The translations under genes were made by a program, and so were the position numbers. The notes beneath the pieces were generated by a model that had not been told where the DNA came from, made no database searches, and saw only the letters and a list, made by a program, of their open reading frames with translations. Positions 8,687-16,748 of a DNA stretch of 64,000 nt are shown piece by piece. Origin of the DNA: Lachnospiraceae bacterium (GTDB taxonomy: Bacteria; Bacillota; Clostridia; Lachnospirales; Lachnospiraceae); assembly GCA_017500935.1 (NCBI GenBank), contig JAFVXW010000003.1, positions 124,001 to 188,000 of the forward strand, written 5' to 3'. The number at the start of each line of letters is the position of its first letter. The first letter of the stretch is position 1.

Positions 8687-9724
8687 TTATGAAATCTGTG
8701 CCAGAATTTCCTTCAGCGCACACAGATCTTCTTCTTTGGTCGCCCAGCTTGCGCAGAAACGAACGGCACGTTTATTGTCCGGCAGTTCCTGCCAGGATTC
8801 ATAGCTTACCTTCCCTGCAAGCGCCTCTTCCTGTTCTTTTGTCAGGACCACAAACTGCTGATTGGAGGGTGAATCAAAAAACAGCGGACATCCTGCATCC
8901 GTAAGGATCTTCTTTAACTGCATTGCCATATCAATGGCATGACGGGAAATCTTAAAATACAGATCATCGGTAAATAAAGTATCAAACTGAATGCCAAGAA
9001 GTCTGCCCTTTGCAAGCATAGCTCCCTGCTGCTTTGTCAGGGTTACAAAACCGGGATTAAGCTTTCTGCGAGGCACTACAACAGCCTCTCCAAAAAGTGC
9101 TCCCACCTTGGTTCCGCCGATATAAAATACATCGGTAAGCTCTGCAATATCCTGCAAAGTCACATCCGTATCATAAGCCATCAGACCGTATCCCAGACGC
9201 GCACCGTCCAGAAACAGAGGAATCTGATACTCATCACAAAGTGCTCTTAAATCAGTCAGCTCCTGCTTGGTATACAGACTTCCGATCTCAGTCGGATGAG
9301 AAATATAGATCATACCGGGCTGCACCATATGTAAATGACTTCCGTCACGGTAAAATACTTCCAGATAACTGCGCACGGCATCTGCCTCCAGCTTTCCGTT
9401 CTTTTCAGGCAGAGTCAGAACCTTGTGGCAGTTTGTTTCAATGGCACCGCCCTCATGCACCGCAATATGACCGGTATCTGCAGAGATCACGCCTTCCCAG
9501 GGACGCAGCAGACTCTTGATCACTGCCGCATTAGTCTGGGTGCCGCCCACTAAAAAGTGTACCTCTGCCTCGGGGCAGTTACAGGCTTTGCGGATCTTTT
9601 CCTTTGCCTGTTCACAGTACTGGTCATTGCCGTATCCATAAGTATGCTCCAGATTGGTTTCTGTCAGTTTCTGTAAGATCAGGGGATGTGCCCCCTCCAT
9701 ATAGTCGCAGTTAAAATATAACAT
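8687..9724 (-). CDS. Low-specificity L-threonine aldolase-type PLP enzyme
   Basis: 345 residues, fold type I. Cleaves L-threonine (or allo-threonine and other beta-hydroxy amino acids) to glycine plus aldehyde. PLP lysine K206 lies in YIGGTKVGA; GGTQTN and the HIAVHEGGA histidine that stacks on PLP are present, as is the DGARLGYG aspartate motif. RBS AGGAGAAAAAAGCA before ATG 9724. Its neighbours are a small acidic protein upstream and bioY downstream; the link is probably only shared transcription. Relatives such as beta-eliminating lyases share the motifs, so the exact substrate is open. Confidence 0.88.
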   Translation of the reverse strand: MLYFNCDYMEGAHPLILQKLTETNLEHTYGYGNDQYCEQAKEKIRKACNCPEAEVHFLVGGTQTNAAVIKSLLRPWEGVISADTGHIAVHEGGAIETNCHKVLTLPEKNGKLEADAVRSYLEVFYRDGSHLHMVQPGMIYISHPTEIGSLYTKQELTDLRALCDEYQIPLFLDGARLGYGLMAYDTDVTLQDIAELTDVFYIGGTKVGALFGEAVVVPRRKLNPGFVTLTKQQGAMLAKGRLLGIQFDTLFTDDLYFKISRHAIDMAMQLKKILTDAGCPLFFDSPSNQQFVVLTKEQEEALAGKVSYESWQELPDNKRAVRFCASWATKEEDLCALKEILAQIS

Positions 9725-9744
9725 TGCTTTTTTCTCCTGTTCTG

Positions 9745-9939
9745 TTATTTTCTCTGTTCTTCCAGCATATCGTATAAAGCTTCATCGCCGATGGATACCC
9801 AGGCATCTTCTTCCTCTTCATTGAGTCCTAAAAACTGTGCCAGTGTGCGCTCATCGTCGCTGTTGTTCCATATGTCAATATAATCGTCGATATCTTCAAA
9901 TTCCACTTCTCCAGCCAGATAAAGTTCTTTAAAATTCAT
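9745..9939 (-). CDS. Small acidic protein of unknown function
   Basis: 64 residues and very acidic (many Asp/Glu, e.g. EFEDIDDYIDIW and NEEEEDAW). No membrane segment or Cys. The pattern FLGLNEEEEDAW recalls short Clostridial proteins and C-terminal tails carrying an LGLxxEEY/W motif, but no function can be assigned. RBS AAGGGGGTTAAAGGG before ATG 9939 and a good promoter at 9989-10017 support that it is real. It is the first gene of the leftward run ending with metA. Confidence 0.7.
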   Translation of the reverse strand: MNFKELYLAGEVEFEDIDDYIDIWNNSDDERTLAQFLGLNEEEEDAWVSIGDEALYDMLEEQRK

Positions 9940-9988
9940 CCCTTTAACCCCCTTTGGTTCTTTTTTGCTTTTGCGTACAATTCAATCT

Positions 9989-10017
9989 ATTATACACTAT
10001 TTTTCTGTCAAAGACAA
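9989..10017 (-). promoter_or_regulatory. Sigma-A type promoter of the leftward run
   Basis: Leftward reading: -35 TTGTCT (10012-10017), 17-base spacer, -10 TATAAT (9989-9994). It lies about 50 bases before the first ATG (9939). It faces away from the promoter at 10066-10094. Confidence 0.7.
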
Positions 10018-10065
10018 TGGTCCAGAAATGCTTGAAAAATTTAAAGTCTTATGTTCCGCCTTTCG

Positions 10066-10094
10066 TTGACACTGTTTTCATTCTCTTCTATACT
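10066..10094 (+). promoter_or_regulatory. Sigma-A type promoter of the nitrilase-GDPD gene
   Basis: TTGACA (10066-10071), 17-base spacer, TATACT (10089-10094), placed 34 bases before the ATG at 10128. Confidence 0.75.
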
Positions 10095-10127
10095 TTTATC
10101 AGCAAATACTTTTTAAGGAGGTTTCCC

Positions 10128-11759
10128 ATGAAAGCCTGTGTTGTGCAGCCCGCTTACTCTTATGACTATGAACACTCCGATGCTCTTTTTGAGTGGGAAA
10201 TGAATATGCTTGACTCCTGTGACGAAAGCATGGATCTGATCGTTTTCCCTGAATATTCCAATGTCCCTGCCCTTGCCAAAACAAAAGAACAGGCTCTTGC
10301 AAGCTATGAAAAATATGCTGCTCCCCTGATGAAAAAAGCCTGCGAAACCGCACGCCGCTGTCAGGCAACTGTATTTATAAACGGTCTGTACATGACTGAA
10401 ACCGGTCTTCGCAATACCACCACCGCCATCAGCAAAACCGGTGAGATCGCAGGCCATTATTTCAAACAGCATCTGGTTCCTTCCGAAATGTACACCTATG
10501 AACTGGACAAAGCCTACACCTATGAGCCTTCTGAACCCACCATTTTAGAGGTGGACGGCGTTCGCTACGGATTTTTAGTCTGTTATGACATGTATTTTTA
10601 TGAATCCTTTGCCAATATCGCCCGCCATGACCCGGATGTGATGATCGTCTGCGCTTACCAGCGAAGCGATACCCACGCCGCACTGGAAATGATGTCCCGG
10701 TTCTGTGCTTATAACTGCAACTCCTATGTGATCCGCTCTTCCGTCAGCCTCGGCGCAGATTCTCCCGTGGGCGGCAGCAGCATGATCGTTGCACCGGATT
10801 CCACGGTTTTATGTGAACTTGGCAATACTGTCGGCTGCGGCACTGCCGAAATTGATCCCCACAAACGTTACTTAAAACCCGCAGGCTTTGGCAATCCCGA
10901 TGCGCCGCATCATCATTATATCGAAAACGGACGCAGACCCTGGAAATACCGCCCCGCCGGTCCGGCCATTGTTCTGCCGGATGATCTGATGCCCTATCCC
11001 CGTATGTGTGCGCACAGAGGCTTTTCCACCATCGCACCGGAAAACAGCCTTCCAGCTTTTGGTGCTGCCGTGGCACTTGGTGCACATGAAATCGAATTTG
11101 ACCTCTGGGCCTCCAAAGACGGTGAGATCATCTCTCTGCACGATGACTGCCTTGACCGCGTTTCCACCGGCTCCGGCTTTATTTATGATCTGACCTACGA
11201 AGAATTAAAGCAATTTGATTTTGGCATCAAACATGGCACCGAATTTGAAGGACTCGGCGTTCTCCGTCTGGAAGAGCTTTTGGAAAAACTGGCCGGCCAT
11301 ACCGTTATGAACGTGCACATCAAACATGTCAATGACACAGATCCGCTTCCCGAAGCCACTTTACAGAAGATAATCGATCATATCGATCGATATGACTGCC
11401 GCAAATGGTGCTACTTTATGAGCGGCAATCCTGCCATTTTAGAACAGCTTCAGCGTCTTGCTCCCGATATTGACCGCTGCGCAGGTGCTGACGGTAATGC
11501 CCCCTGTGAGGATCTTGTTGACAAAGCGCTCAAATACGGCTGCACAAAAATCCAGCTGTTCAAACCCTTCTTTGGTCATAATGAACCGGATTACCTCGAA
11601 AAAGCGGTTGCCAAAGCACATGCCAACGGTATTCGCTGCAATATTTTCTGGTCAGATGACCCTGAAGAAACAAAACGTTATCTGGAAATGGGAATCGATA
11701 CGATCCTGACCAATGATTTTCAGAGAAATGCAAATGTCCTGCATAATATGAAAAAATAA
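10128..11759 (+). CDS. Fusion of a nitrilase-family amidohydrolase and a glycerophosphodiester phosphodiesterase
   Basis: 543 residues. The start is ATG 10128 because AAGGAGG stands 6 bases in front; an earlier in-frame start would lie upstream of the promoter. Residues 1 to about 265 form a carbon-nitrogen hydrolase with the complete Glu-Lys-Cys triad: E42 (VFPEYSN), K113 (FKQHLVP) and C152 (LVCYDMYF). Residues from about 290 to 540 form a GDPD TIM barrel: H296-R297 (CAHRGFS), E305-N306, E323 and D325 (EIEFDLWASKDG), H338-D339 and a closing ILTNDF. Both active sites look intact. The first domain would hydrolyse an amide or nitrile, the second a glycerophosphodiester, so a substrate carrying both bonds, such as a lipid head group with an N-acyl link, is conceivable. 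No signal peptide; cytoplasmic. It is a single-gene unit with its own promoter and terminator. Confidence 0.88.
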   Translation: MKACVVQPAYSYDYEHSDALFEWEMNMLDSCDESMDLIVFPEYSNVPALAKTKEQALASYEKYAAPLMKKACETARRCQATVFINGLYMTETGLRNTTTAISKTGEIAGHYFKQHLVPSEMYTYELDKAYTYEPSEPTILEVDGVRYGFLVCYDMYFYESFANIARHDPDVMIVCAYQRSDTHAALEMMSRFCAYNCNSYVIRSSVSLGADSPVGGSSMIVAPDSTVLCELGNTVGCGTAEIDPHKRYLKPAGFGNPDAPHHHYIENGRRPWKYRPAGPAIVLPDDLMPYPRMCAHRGFSTIAPENSLPAFGAAVALGAHEIEFDLWASKDGEIISLHDDCLDRVSTGSGFIYDLTYEELKQFDFGIKHGTEFEGLGVLRLEELLEKLAGHTVMNVHIKHVNDTDPLPEATLQKIIDHIDRYDCRKWCYFMSGNPAILEQLQRLAPDIDRCAGADGNAPCEDLVDKALKYGCTKIQLFKPFFGHNEPDYLEKAVAKAHANGIRCNIFWSDDPEETKRYLEMGIDTILTNDFQRNANVLHNMKK

Positions 11760-11770
11760 TCCATAACAGA

Positions 11771-11804
11771 AAAACCGACGGTCATCATACCGCCGGTTTT
11801 TCTG
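11771..11804. terminator. Bidirectional terminator
   Basis: A 12-bp stem (11771-11782 with 11789-11800, one G/T pair) flanked by A and T runs serves the nitrilase-GDPD gene from the left and the HAD gene (ending at 11810) from the right. Confidence 0.8.
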
Positions 11805-11809
11805 TTTAT

Positions 11810-12463
11810 TTACAGGATACCTGTCTTAGTCAGCTGCATCAATTCCGCAAAATCATAAACATACCAGTCACAGAGAATCTTCATCTCCTCCTGATATTCT
11901 TCTGAAGATGCATCAAAAACACCGCAGACTTTCATACCTGCCTCTTTTGCTGTCTTGTCTGCATTATAATTATCATCCAGAAAACAGATCTCCTCCACGG
12001 GTTTTCCAATCTTTTGGGCTGCCATGCGATAAATCTCAGGATTTGCCTTTGTGGTAGCAAAATCATCGCAGGACCATACATTGGTGAACAGATCATAAAT
12101 ACCCAGACGTTTTAAACAGGGATCCAACATAGGATGAGGACTTGCCGTCAGCACATTTAAGTCACAGCCGCGTGCCTTCAATTCTCTGACAGCATCTATC
12201 ACATGTGCTTTTGCCGGAATATGATAACTATATTCCTCAACCGCATACTTATGAAACTGCGTCTTAATCTCTTCCGCAGACATGGGAACACCAAGCTCCA
12301 CATAGTATTTGGCAGTTGCATCATATCCCAGCGGGGTAATGATCTTTACAATATCCTTTTCATAAGGAATGTTATTTTCGTCCAGCACACGCAGCATCAC
12401 ACCCACAAAAGTAGGCATGGAATCCACAAGCGTGCCGTCAAAATCAAACAAAAATGTATTCAT
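11810..12463 (-). CDS. HAD-superfamily phosphatase
   Basis: 217 residues with all four HAD motifs: FDFDGTLVDS (nucleophile Asp), LTASPH, the lysine in FATTKANPEIY and FLDDNYNAD. The alpha-helical cap between motifs I and II places it with phosphoglycolate phosphatase/beta-phosphoglucomutase-like enzymes. The ATG overlaps the stop of the upstream glycosidase-like gene by 4 bases, so it is translationally coupled to sugar genes, and a sugar phosphate is the likely substrate. The exact compound cannot be read from sequence. Confidence 0.85.
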   Translation of the reverse strand: MNTFLFDFDGTLVDSMPTFVGVMLRVLDENNIPYEKDIVKIITPLGYDATAKYYVELGVPMSAEEIKTQFHKYAVEEYSYHIPAKAHVIDAVRELKARGCDLNVLTASPHPMLDPCLKRLGIYDLFTNVWSCDDFATTKANPEIYRMAAQKIGKPVEEICFLDDNYNADKTAKEAGMKVCGVFDASSEEYQEEMKILCDWYVYDFAELMQLTKTGIL

Positions 12464-13719
12464 GACAAAATCTCCACAAACAAACCATCCCCAATGCCAA
12501 GCTCTACTTCCCAGGTATCAGAAACCGAAATTTTGACGGAACCGTCTTTTCCGTGAACCATCAGGGTTTTAGGGGCATCAAAAGTGACAGCTGCCCTGTT
12601 GGAGCGTCTTCTGCCGGGATCTTCCATGTTCACCAGCGTGAAAGCCTTCTTATCTCCCTGCGTGAAACATCCCATCAAAAGAGGATATTCGCCGGAAAAC
12701 GCTGTAACAGGCGCAAAGCTTTCCAGCTCATGATCCAGTTCCATATAAGTTCCGTTCATATGCGTTGTAAAGGTATAGCCTGGAAATACCACTTCAATAT
12801 CACGCTCACTGGTCACAAGTCCATTGCGGTTTGCCATCACACCTTCCCACTTATAGGGAACATAATGACCGGTAAAGGCATTCATTTCCCGGATAACCTG
12901 CTGTACATCGTAATATCTTCTGGTGGCATTGCCTTCTCTGTCAATCATGGAATCCTCAAAAAACTCATCGCCATTTCCGGGGGTACCATAGGTAAACAGC
13001 TGAATGACCTTTGCGCCAAAGCTCATCGCCACATACATCTGCCAGCGGATGTCTTCAATTGCCGGATCACGCAGGATATAGTTAAACGCAAGTGTCTGGA
13101 TAAAATACCACATATCACATCCGGTACGCTTACAAGCCTGCGCCACGATCTCAAAATTGCGCAGATAATTGTCCTGCAGCCATGTCTCCCCGTTCGGTCC
13201 GTAAAGCGGATAAAAATCATAGCTGATCGTATCCAGCGCCAGTTCGTCTGCATATCTGTCTATATGTTCCTGATAACTGCCGCATCCGAGCTGATCACTG
13301 TTTGCATACATGGGAAACAGATTGATCGCAGGCATTTTGTCAGGTGCTTCCTTCAGACAAGCTTCTGTCAGCTTTTTGAGTCTGGAAAAATCGTCCACAC
13401 CGGGTTCATCACGCAGACAAAATCCTGCCAATGCCGGATGATCCTTGTAATCTGCAATATTTCCCTTTAATTTATAAATCTGATCTTCAAACAAGTTCTG
13501 AACCTTGGGGTCAAAAACCAATGCCAGCAGGTCATTGCGCTGACAGGCATCCAGAATCGGCAATGCATTGGAATGATCCGCATTCAGCGAAATATACCCA
13601 AAATCAAGTCCGGATTCCCTGACTCTCTTACATCTTTCTTCATCGAGAATTTCTTCTTCAAATACACACCACGCGCCAAACACAAGCTTTTTTTTCATCA
13701 GTTCCTGAATCGGTGCCAT
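12460..13719 (-). CDS. Putative TIM-barrel glycoside hydrolase, family unassigned
   Basis: 419 residues, no signal peptide. An N-terminal barrel-like region has DHPALAGFCLRDEPG at about residues 92-106; an Asn/Asp-Glu-Pro after a barrel strand is the usual acid/base site of clan GH-A enzymes. It is followed by LALDTISYDFYPLYG and a strand ending VIQLFTYGTPG where a nucleophile could sit. The C-terminal 100 or so residues look like an all-beta domain. I do not recognise a numbered GH family. Position between a GH127 arabinofuranosidase (16 bases upstream) and a HAD phosphatase (4-base overlap) supports a role in breaking down the same plant-type sugar chain. Confidence 0.6.
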   Translation of the reverse strand: MAPIQELMKKKLVFGAWCVFEEEILDEERCKRVRESGLDFGYISLNADHSNALPILDACQRNDLLALVFDPKVQNLFEDQIYKLKGNIADYKDHPALAGFCLRDEPGVDDFSRLKKLTEACLKEAPDKMPAINLFPMYANSDQLGCGSYQEHIDRYADELALDTISYDFYPLYGPNGETWLQDNYLRNFEIVAQACKRTGCDMWYFIQTLAFNYILRDPAIEDIRWQMYVAMSFGAKVIQLFTYGTPGNGDEFFEDSMIDREGNATRRYYDVQQVIREMNAFTGHYVPYKWEGVMANRNGLVTSERDIEVVFPGYTFTTHMNGTYMELDHELESFAPVTAFSGEYPLLMGCFTQGDKKAFTLVNMEDPGRRRSNRAAVTFDAPKTLMVHGKDGSVKISVSDTWEVELGIGDGLFVEILS

Positions 13720-13734
13720 TTATCTATCCTCCTT

Positions 13735-15750
13735 TTAGCTCTCAGCAAACCATACCATCATTTCATTTTCTCCGCGGTTTGCCCATGCATAATAAGGGAT
13801 CATGGTCAGCACAGCCTCTTCATACTGCACATTTCGGTATTTTGTATAAAGTGTCCTCTGGGCATTGTCAGCAACCATTTTCGCTGCTTTGAGTTTCAGT
13901 GCCGGGAATGCTTCTCCGTTTATGATAACCTCTGTCTCTTCCGCATTTTCCTGTGGCATCACACGGTACAGATGCAGACTGTCAGTATTATCTCTTTCTT
14001 CCGCACAGTAAACGACCGGCCCTTTCATCAGCGCCACTTTGCCGATATCTTCTCTCACACGGCTGTCAGCCTGATAAAAGCAGGGTTTCATCTCAAACAC
14101 AAAGCAGATTTTATCATTTTCTGTAAATACACCCTCTATGTAATAATAACCGTCCTTTTCAGTACAATGAAACGCTTCGGTTCCGGAAACGCCCCAATTT
14201 TCACACCATCCCGGAATCCGGACTGCCAGCTTCATCGCAGCAGGCTCCTGTGCCGTGTATGCGATTTCCACATTTCCATTTTCAGGCATATCTGTTTTCA
14301 CCGCAAATACCGCTTCTTTATCTCCCACTTTTTTTACCACAGTTCCTGCCATATGCAGATGCATAAACAGGGTATCTTCATTTTCTGCGTAGGCATAAGA
14401 AGGTACAGAACTGATCAGGCGGGCAAGATTAGGCGGGCAGCACGCACATCCAAACCATTTGGGACGTACCGGAAGTACATGTTCTTTTCTCCTGTCCTTA
14501 TGACATGCCTCCGGCAGCACTTCCAGCGGATTTACATAGAAAAATCTTTTTCCTTCCAGATCCATACCGGAAAGGACACAGTTATAAAGCGCACGTTCCA
14601 TCACATCCGCATATTCCGCTTTTACTTCCATCTGCAGCATTCTTCTGGCAAAAAATACCAGGCCGATTGCCGCACAGGTTTCTGCATAGGCCAGGTCGTT
14701 AGGCAGGTCAAAGGGGAAAGAAAACGCCTCTCCTTCTTTAGTTCCGCCGATTGCACCTGTAATATACGTTTTTTCTCTGACAGTACTGTTCCAAAGCTTA
14801 CGGCAGGCTGTCTTTAATTCCTCATCATCGGTCAGCCGCGCTACATCTGCCATACCGGAATACAGATAAGTCGCTCTCACAGAATGGCCCACCGCCTCCT
14901 CCTGCTGGCGCACCGGACGATGTGCCTGATAGTATTCATAGTGCTCCTGTTCTTTCCATTCAAATCCGAAATATTCGGATTCATTATCCCAGTAATAAGG
15001 TTTCTGTCCTCTCTGATCGATAAAGTATCTGCTCAGATTCAGATATTTTTCATTGCCGGTAACTTCATAAAGTTTTACCAGAGCCATCTCAGCCACTTCA
15101 TGTCCGGGATAACCGTTGCATTTTCCTTCTTCTGTTCCAAAATGCTCATTCACATGATCAGCAAAACGGATCGCTGCATTCAGAAGTTTTTCTTTTCCAG
15201 TTGCCTGATAGTAAGCAACTGCACCTTCCAGAAGATGTCCGAAACAGTATAATTCATGATGGTCCTTCAGATTTTTAAAGCTGCCATCCATACCTTTGAT
15301 GATATAATGGCTGTCCAGATATCCATTCTCCAGCTGTGCTGCACAGACGATATCGATAGCTTCATCCGCGACCCTCTCAAGCTCCTCATCAGGATGATTT
15401 GCAAGAGAAAAAGCTACTGCTTCAATCCATTTCGAAAAATCACTGTCCTGGAAAACACATCCATAAAATGTCTCTTCCAGGTTGTCTGGATCCTTGGGCC
15501 ACTCATCTCCAGGTTTAAAAGAATACTTCGGCTCTTCAAAAGCATCTCCAAGTTCTTTTCTCTTCTGATTCATCATGGCTGCAATCCGGAAATTGCGCAT
15601 ACAGTAACTGGGCGCTGCATCTTCCACTCTGTCATTTAAAATATCCCACTGATACAGCAGTACATTTTTACGGATCAGTTCCATTCTGTCTTTCCAGAAA
15701 CCATTGGAAACATTAAAATTCTGCAATGAAATCGGTGTGTTGTAATTCAT
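13735..15750 (-). CDS. GH127 beta-L-arabinofuranosidase
   Basis: 671 residues, close to the characterised bifidobacterial HypBA1 (658). It removes beta-L-arabinofuranose, as found on plant hydroxyproline-rich glycoproteins and some pectins. The metal-site residues are all visible: E357 and C359 in AYAETCAAIG, and C437 and C438 in GCACCPPN. Their spacing matches Glu338, Cys340, Cys417 and Cys418 of HypBA1, where Cys417 is the nucleophile. N-terminal NVSNGFWKDRMELIRKN and KDHHELYCFGHLLEGAVAYY are also typical. No signal peptide, so it acts on imported oligosaccharides. First gene of a three-gene leftward operon, divergent from an AraC regulator. Confidence 0.93.
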   Translation of the reverse strand: MNYNTPISLQNFNVSNGFWKDRMELIRKNVLLYQWDILNDRVEDAAPSYCMRNFRIAAMMNQKRKELGDAFEEPKYSFKPGDEWPKDPDNLEETFYGCVFQDSDFSKWIEAVAFSLANHPDEELERVADEAIDIVCAAQLENGYLDSHYIIKGMDGSFKNLKDHHELYCFGHLLEGAVAYYQATGKEKLLNAAIRFADHVNEHFGTEEGKCNGYPGHEVAEMALVKLYEVTGNEKYLNLSRYFIDQRGQKPYYWDNESEYFGFEWKEQEHYEYYQAHRPVRQQEEAVGHSVRATYLYSGMADVARLTDDEELKTACRKLWNSTVREKTYITGAIGGTKEGEAFSFPFDLPNDLAYAETCAAIGLVFFARRMLQMEVKAEYADVMERALYNCVLSGMDLEGKRFFYVNPLEVLPEACHKDRRKEHVLPVRPKWFGCACCPPNLARLISSVPSYAYAENEDTLFMHLHMAGTVVKKVGDKEAVFAVKTDMPENGNVEIAYTAQEPAAMKLAVRIPGWCENWGVSGTEAFHCTEKDGYYYIEGVFTENDKICFVFEMKPCFYQADSRVREDIGKVALMKGPVVYCAEERDNTDSLHLYRVMPQENAEETEVIINGEAFPALKLKAAKMVADNAQRTLYTKYRNVQYEEAVLTMIPYYAWANRGENEMMVWFAES

Positions 15751-15828
15751 CTTTTCTCCTTATCAAAACACATAGAATCTAATGAGTATTTATATATCCA
15801 TATTAGTATCTTTCTTTTATAAACTACA

Positions 15829-15857
15829 TGGACATTCTGGTAATTCTCATGTATAAT
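15829..15857 (+). promoter_or_regulatory. Promoter of the AraC regulator
   Basis: TGGACA (15829-15834), 17-base spacer, TATAAT (15852-15857), 20 bases before the ATG. The 127-base gap to GH127 must also contain the leftward promoter and the regulator's operator. Confidence 0.7.
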
Positions 15858-15877
15858 TCGGCAAGAGGAGATTTACT

Positions 15878-16684
15878 ATGATTCATTTATCTGACACATC
15901 CGAACGCAGGATCACAGCCTGCAATATCAACTACATTCCTGAAGGGGATTATCATCCGGACAGAATATTAAATCAATACGATTTTCTGTATATCAAGAGC
16001 GGAACATGGGATATCTGGGAAGAAAATGTCTGTTATTCAGTAGGTGAAGGACAACTTCTTATCCTGGAACCCAATCTTCATCACTATAGTCTCACAAAAA
16101 GCAGTCCCAATATGCGCAATATCTATCTTCACTGCGAGCATTCTGCCGATGATATTTCTTCTAGACATAAAAATAATGATATGTATATTTCGGATGATCA
16201 TTTTTATCATATTCCAAAACTTATCAACTGCGACAAACATCCGAGAATTGAACACCTATTCATGGAAATTATGGAATATTATTGGAGCAGCTTCTCTCAC
16301 CGGACTCAAATATTGTCTTCTCTTCTTGTTTTATTGTTTCATGAACTTGAAATGAGCGGTCGAGAATCTATTTATACAGACCCTGTGATAAAGGATATTC
16401 TACATCGCTTTCATGTTTGTTCTGATCAATTCTTTTCTCCGCAAACACTTGCAGATGAATATCATATCAGTGTTCGTACATTAAGCGACCGTTTCCACAA
16501 AGCTACGGGAACTTCCATACATAAATATCAAATGAATTTGAAGCTGGATTTTGCTCGTGAGCAACTTCCTTTGTATCCAAATCGTAAACTTCGCGATATC
16601 GCGCTTAACCTCGGTTTTTACGATGAATTTCATTTTTCGAAGCTTTACAAGCGGAAATTCGGGCATTCTCCTTCCGAAGAATAG
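15878..16684 (+). CDS. AraC family transcriptional regulator
   Basis: 268 residues. The N-terminal half is a cupin-like sugar-binding domain (GDYHPDRILNQYDFLYIKSG, EGQLLILEPNLHHY). The C-terminal 100 residues carry both HTH motifs (FSPQTLADEYHISVRTLSDRFHKATG; LRDIALNLGFYDEFHFSKLYKRKFGHSPSE). RBS AAGAGGAG before ATG 15878. It is transcribed away from the GH127 operon across 127 bases, the usual layout of a local activator, so it probably switches that operon on in response to an arabinose-containing oligosaccharide. The ligand is inferred only from the neighbours. Confidence 0.92.
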   Translation: MIHLSDTSERRITACNINYIPEGDYHPDRILNQYDFLYIKSGTWDIWEENVCYSVGEGQLLILEPNLHHYSLTKSSPNMRNIYLHCEHSADDISSRHKNNDMYISDDHFYHIPKLINCDKHPRIEHLFMEIMEYYWSSFSHRTQILSSLLVLLFHELEMSGRESIYTDPVIKDILHRFHVCSDQFFSPQTLADEYHISVRTLSDRFHKATGTSIHKYQMNLKLDFAREQLPLYPNRKLRDIALNLGFYDEFHFSKLYKRKFGHSPSEE

Positions 16685-16686
16685 AT

Positions 16687-16718
16687 AAGGCTCCCGGTCA
16701 TAGACCGGAAGCCTTTTT
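16687..16718. terminator. Terminator after araC-type gene
   Basis: An 11-bp stem (16689-16699 with 16703-16713, one G/T pair), a 3-base loop and a T run follow the AraC stop. A weaker A run on the other side may also stop leftward ppdK transcription. Confidence 0.8.
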
Positions 16719-16748
16719 CTAATTGCACTAATTCAAATTTCTGTTCTA

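Noticed and set aside
9954-10127. Extended N-terminus of the nitrilase-GDPD protein
   Set aside because: The extension lies over the promoter and has no family similarity; AAGGAGG fixes the start at 10128.
12553-14817. Long rightward reading frames antisense to the GH127 and neighbouring gene
   Set aside because: No RBS, implausible composition, and the opposite strand carries clear enzyme motifs; they are shadow frames of the real genes.
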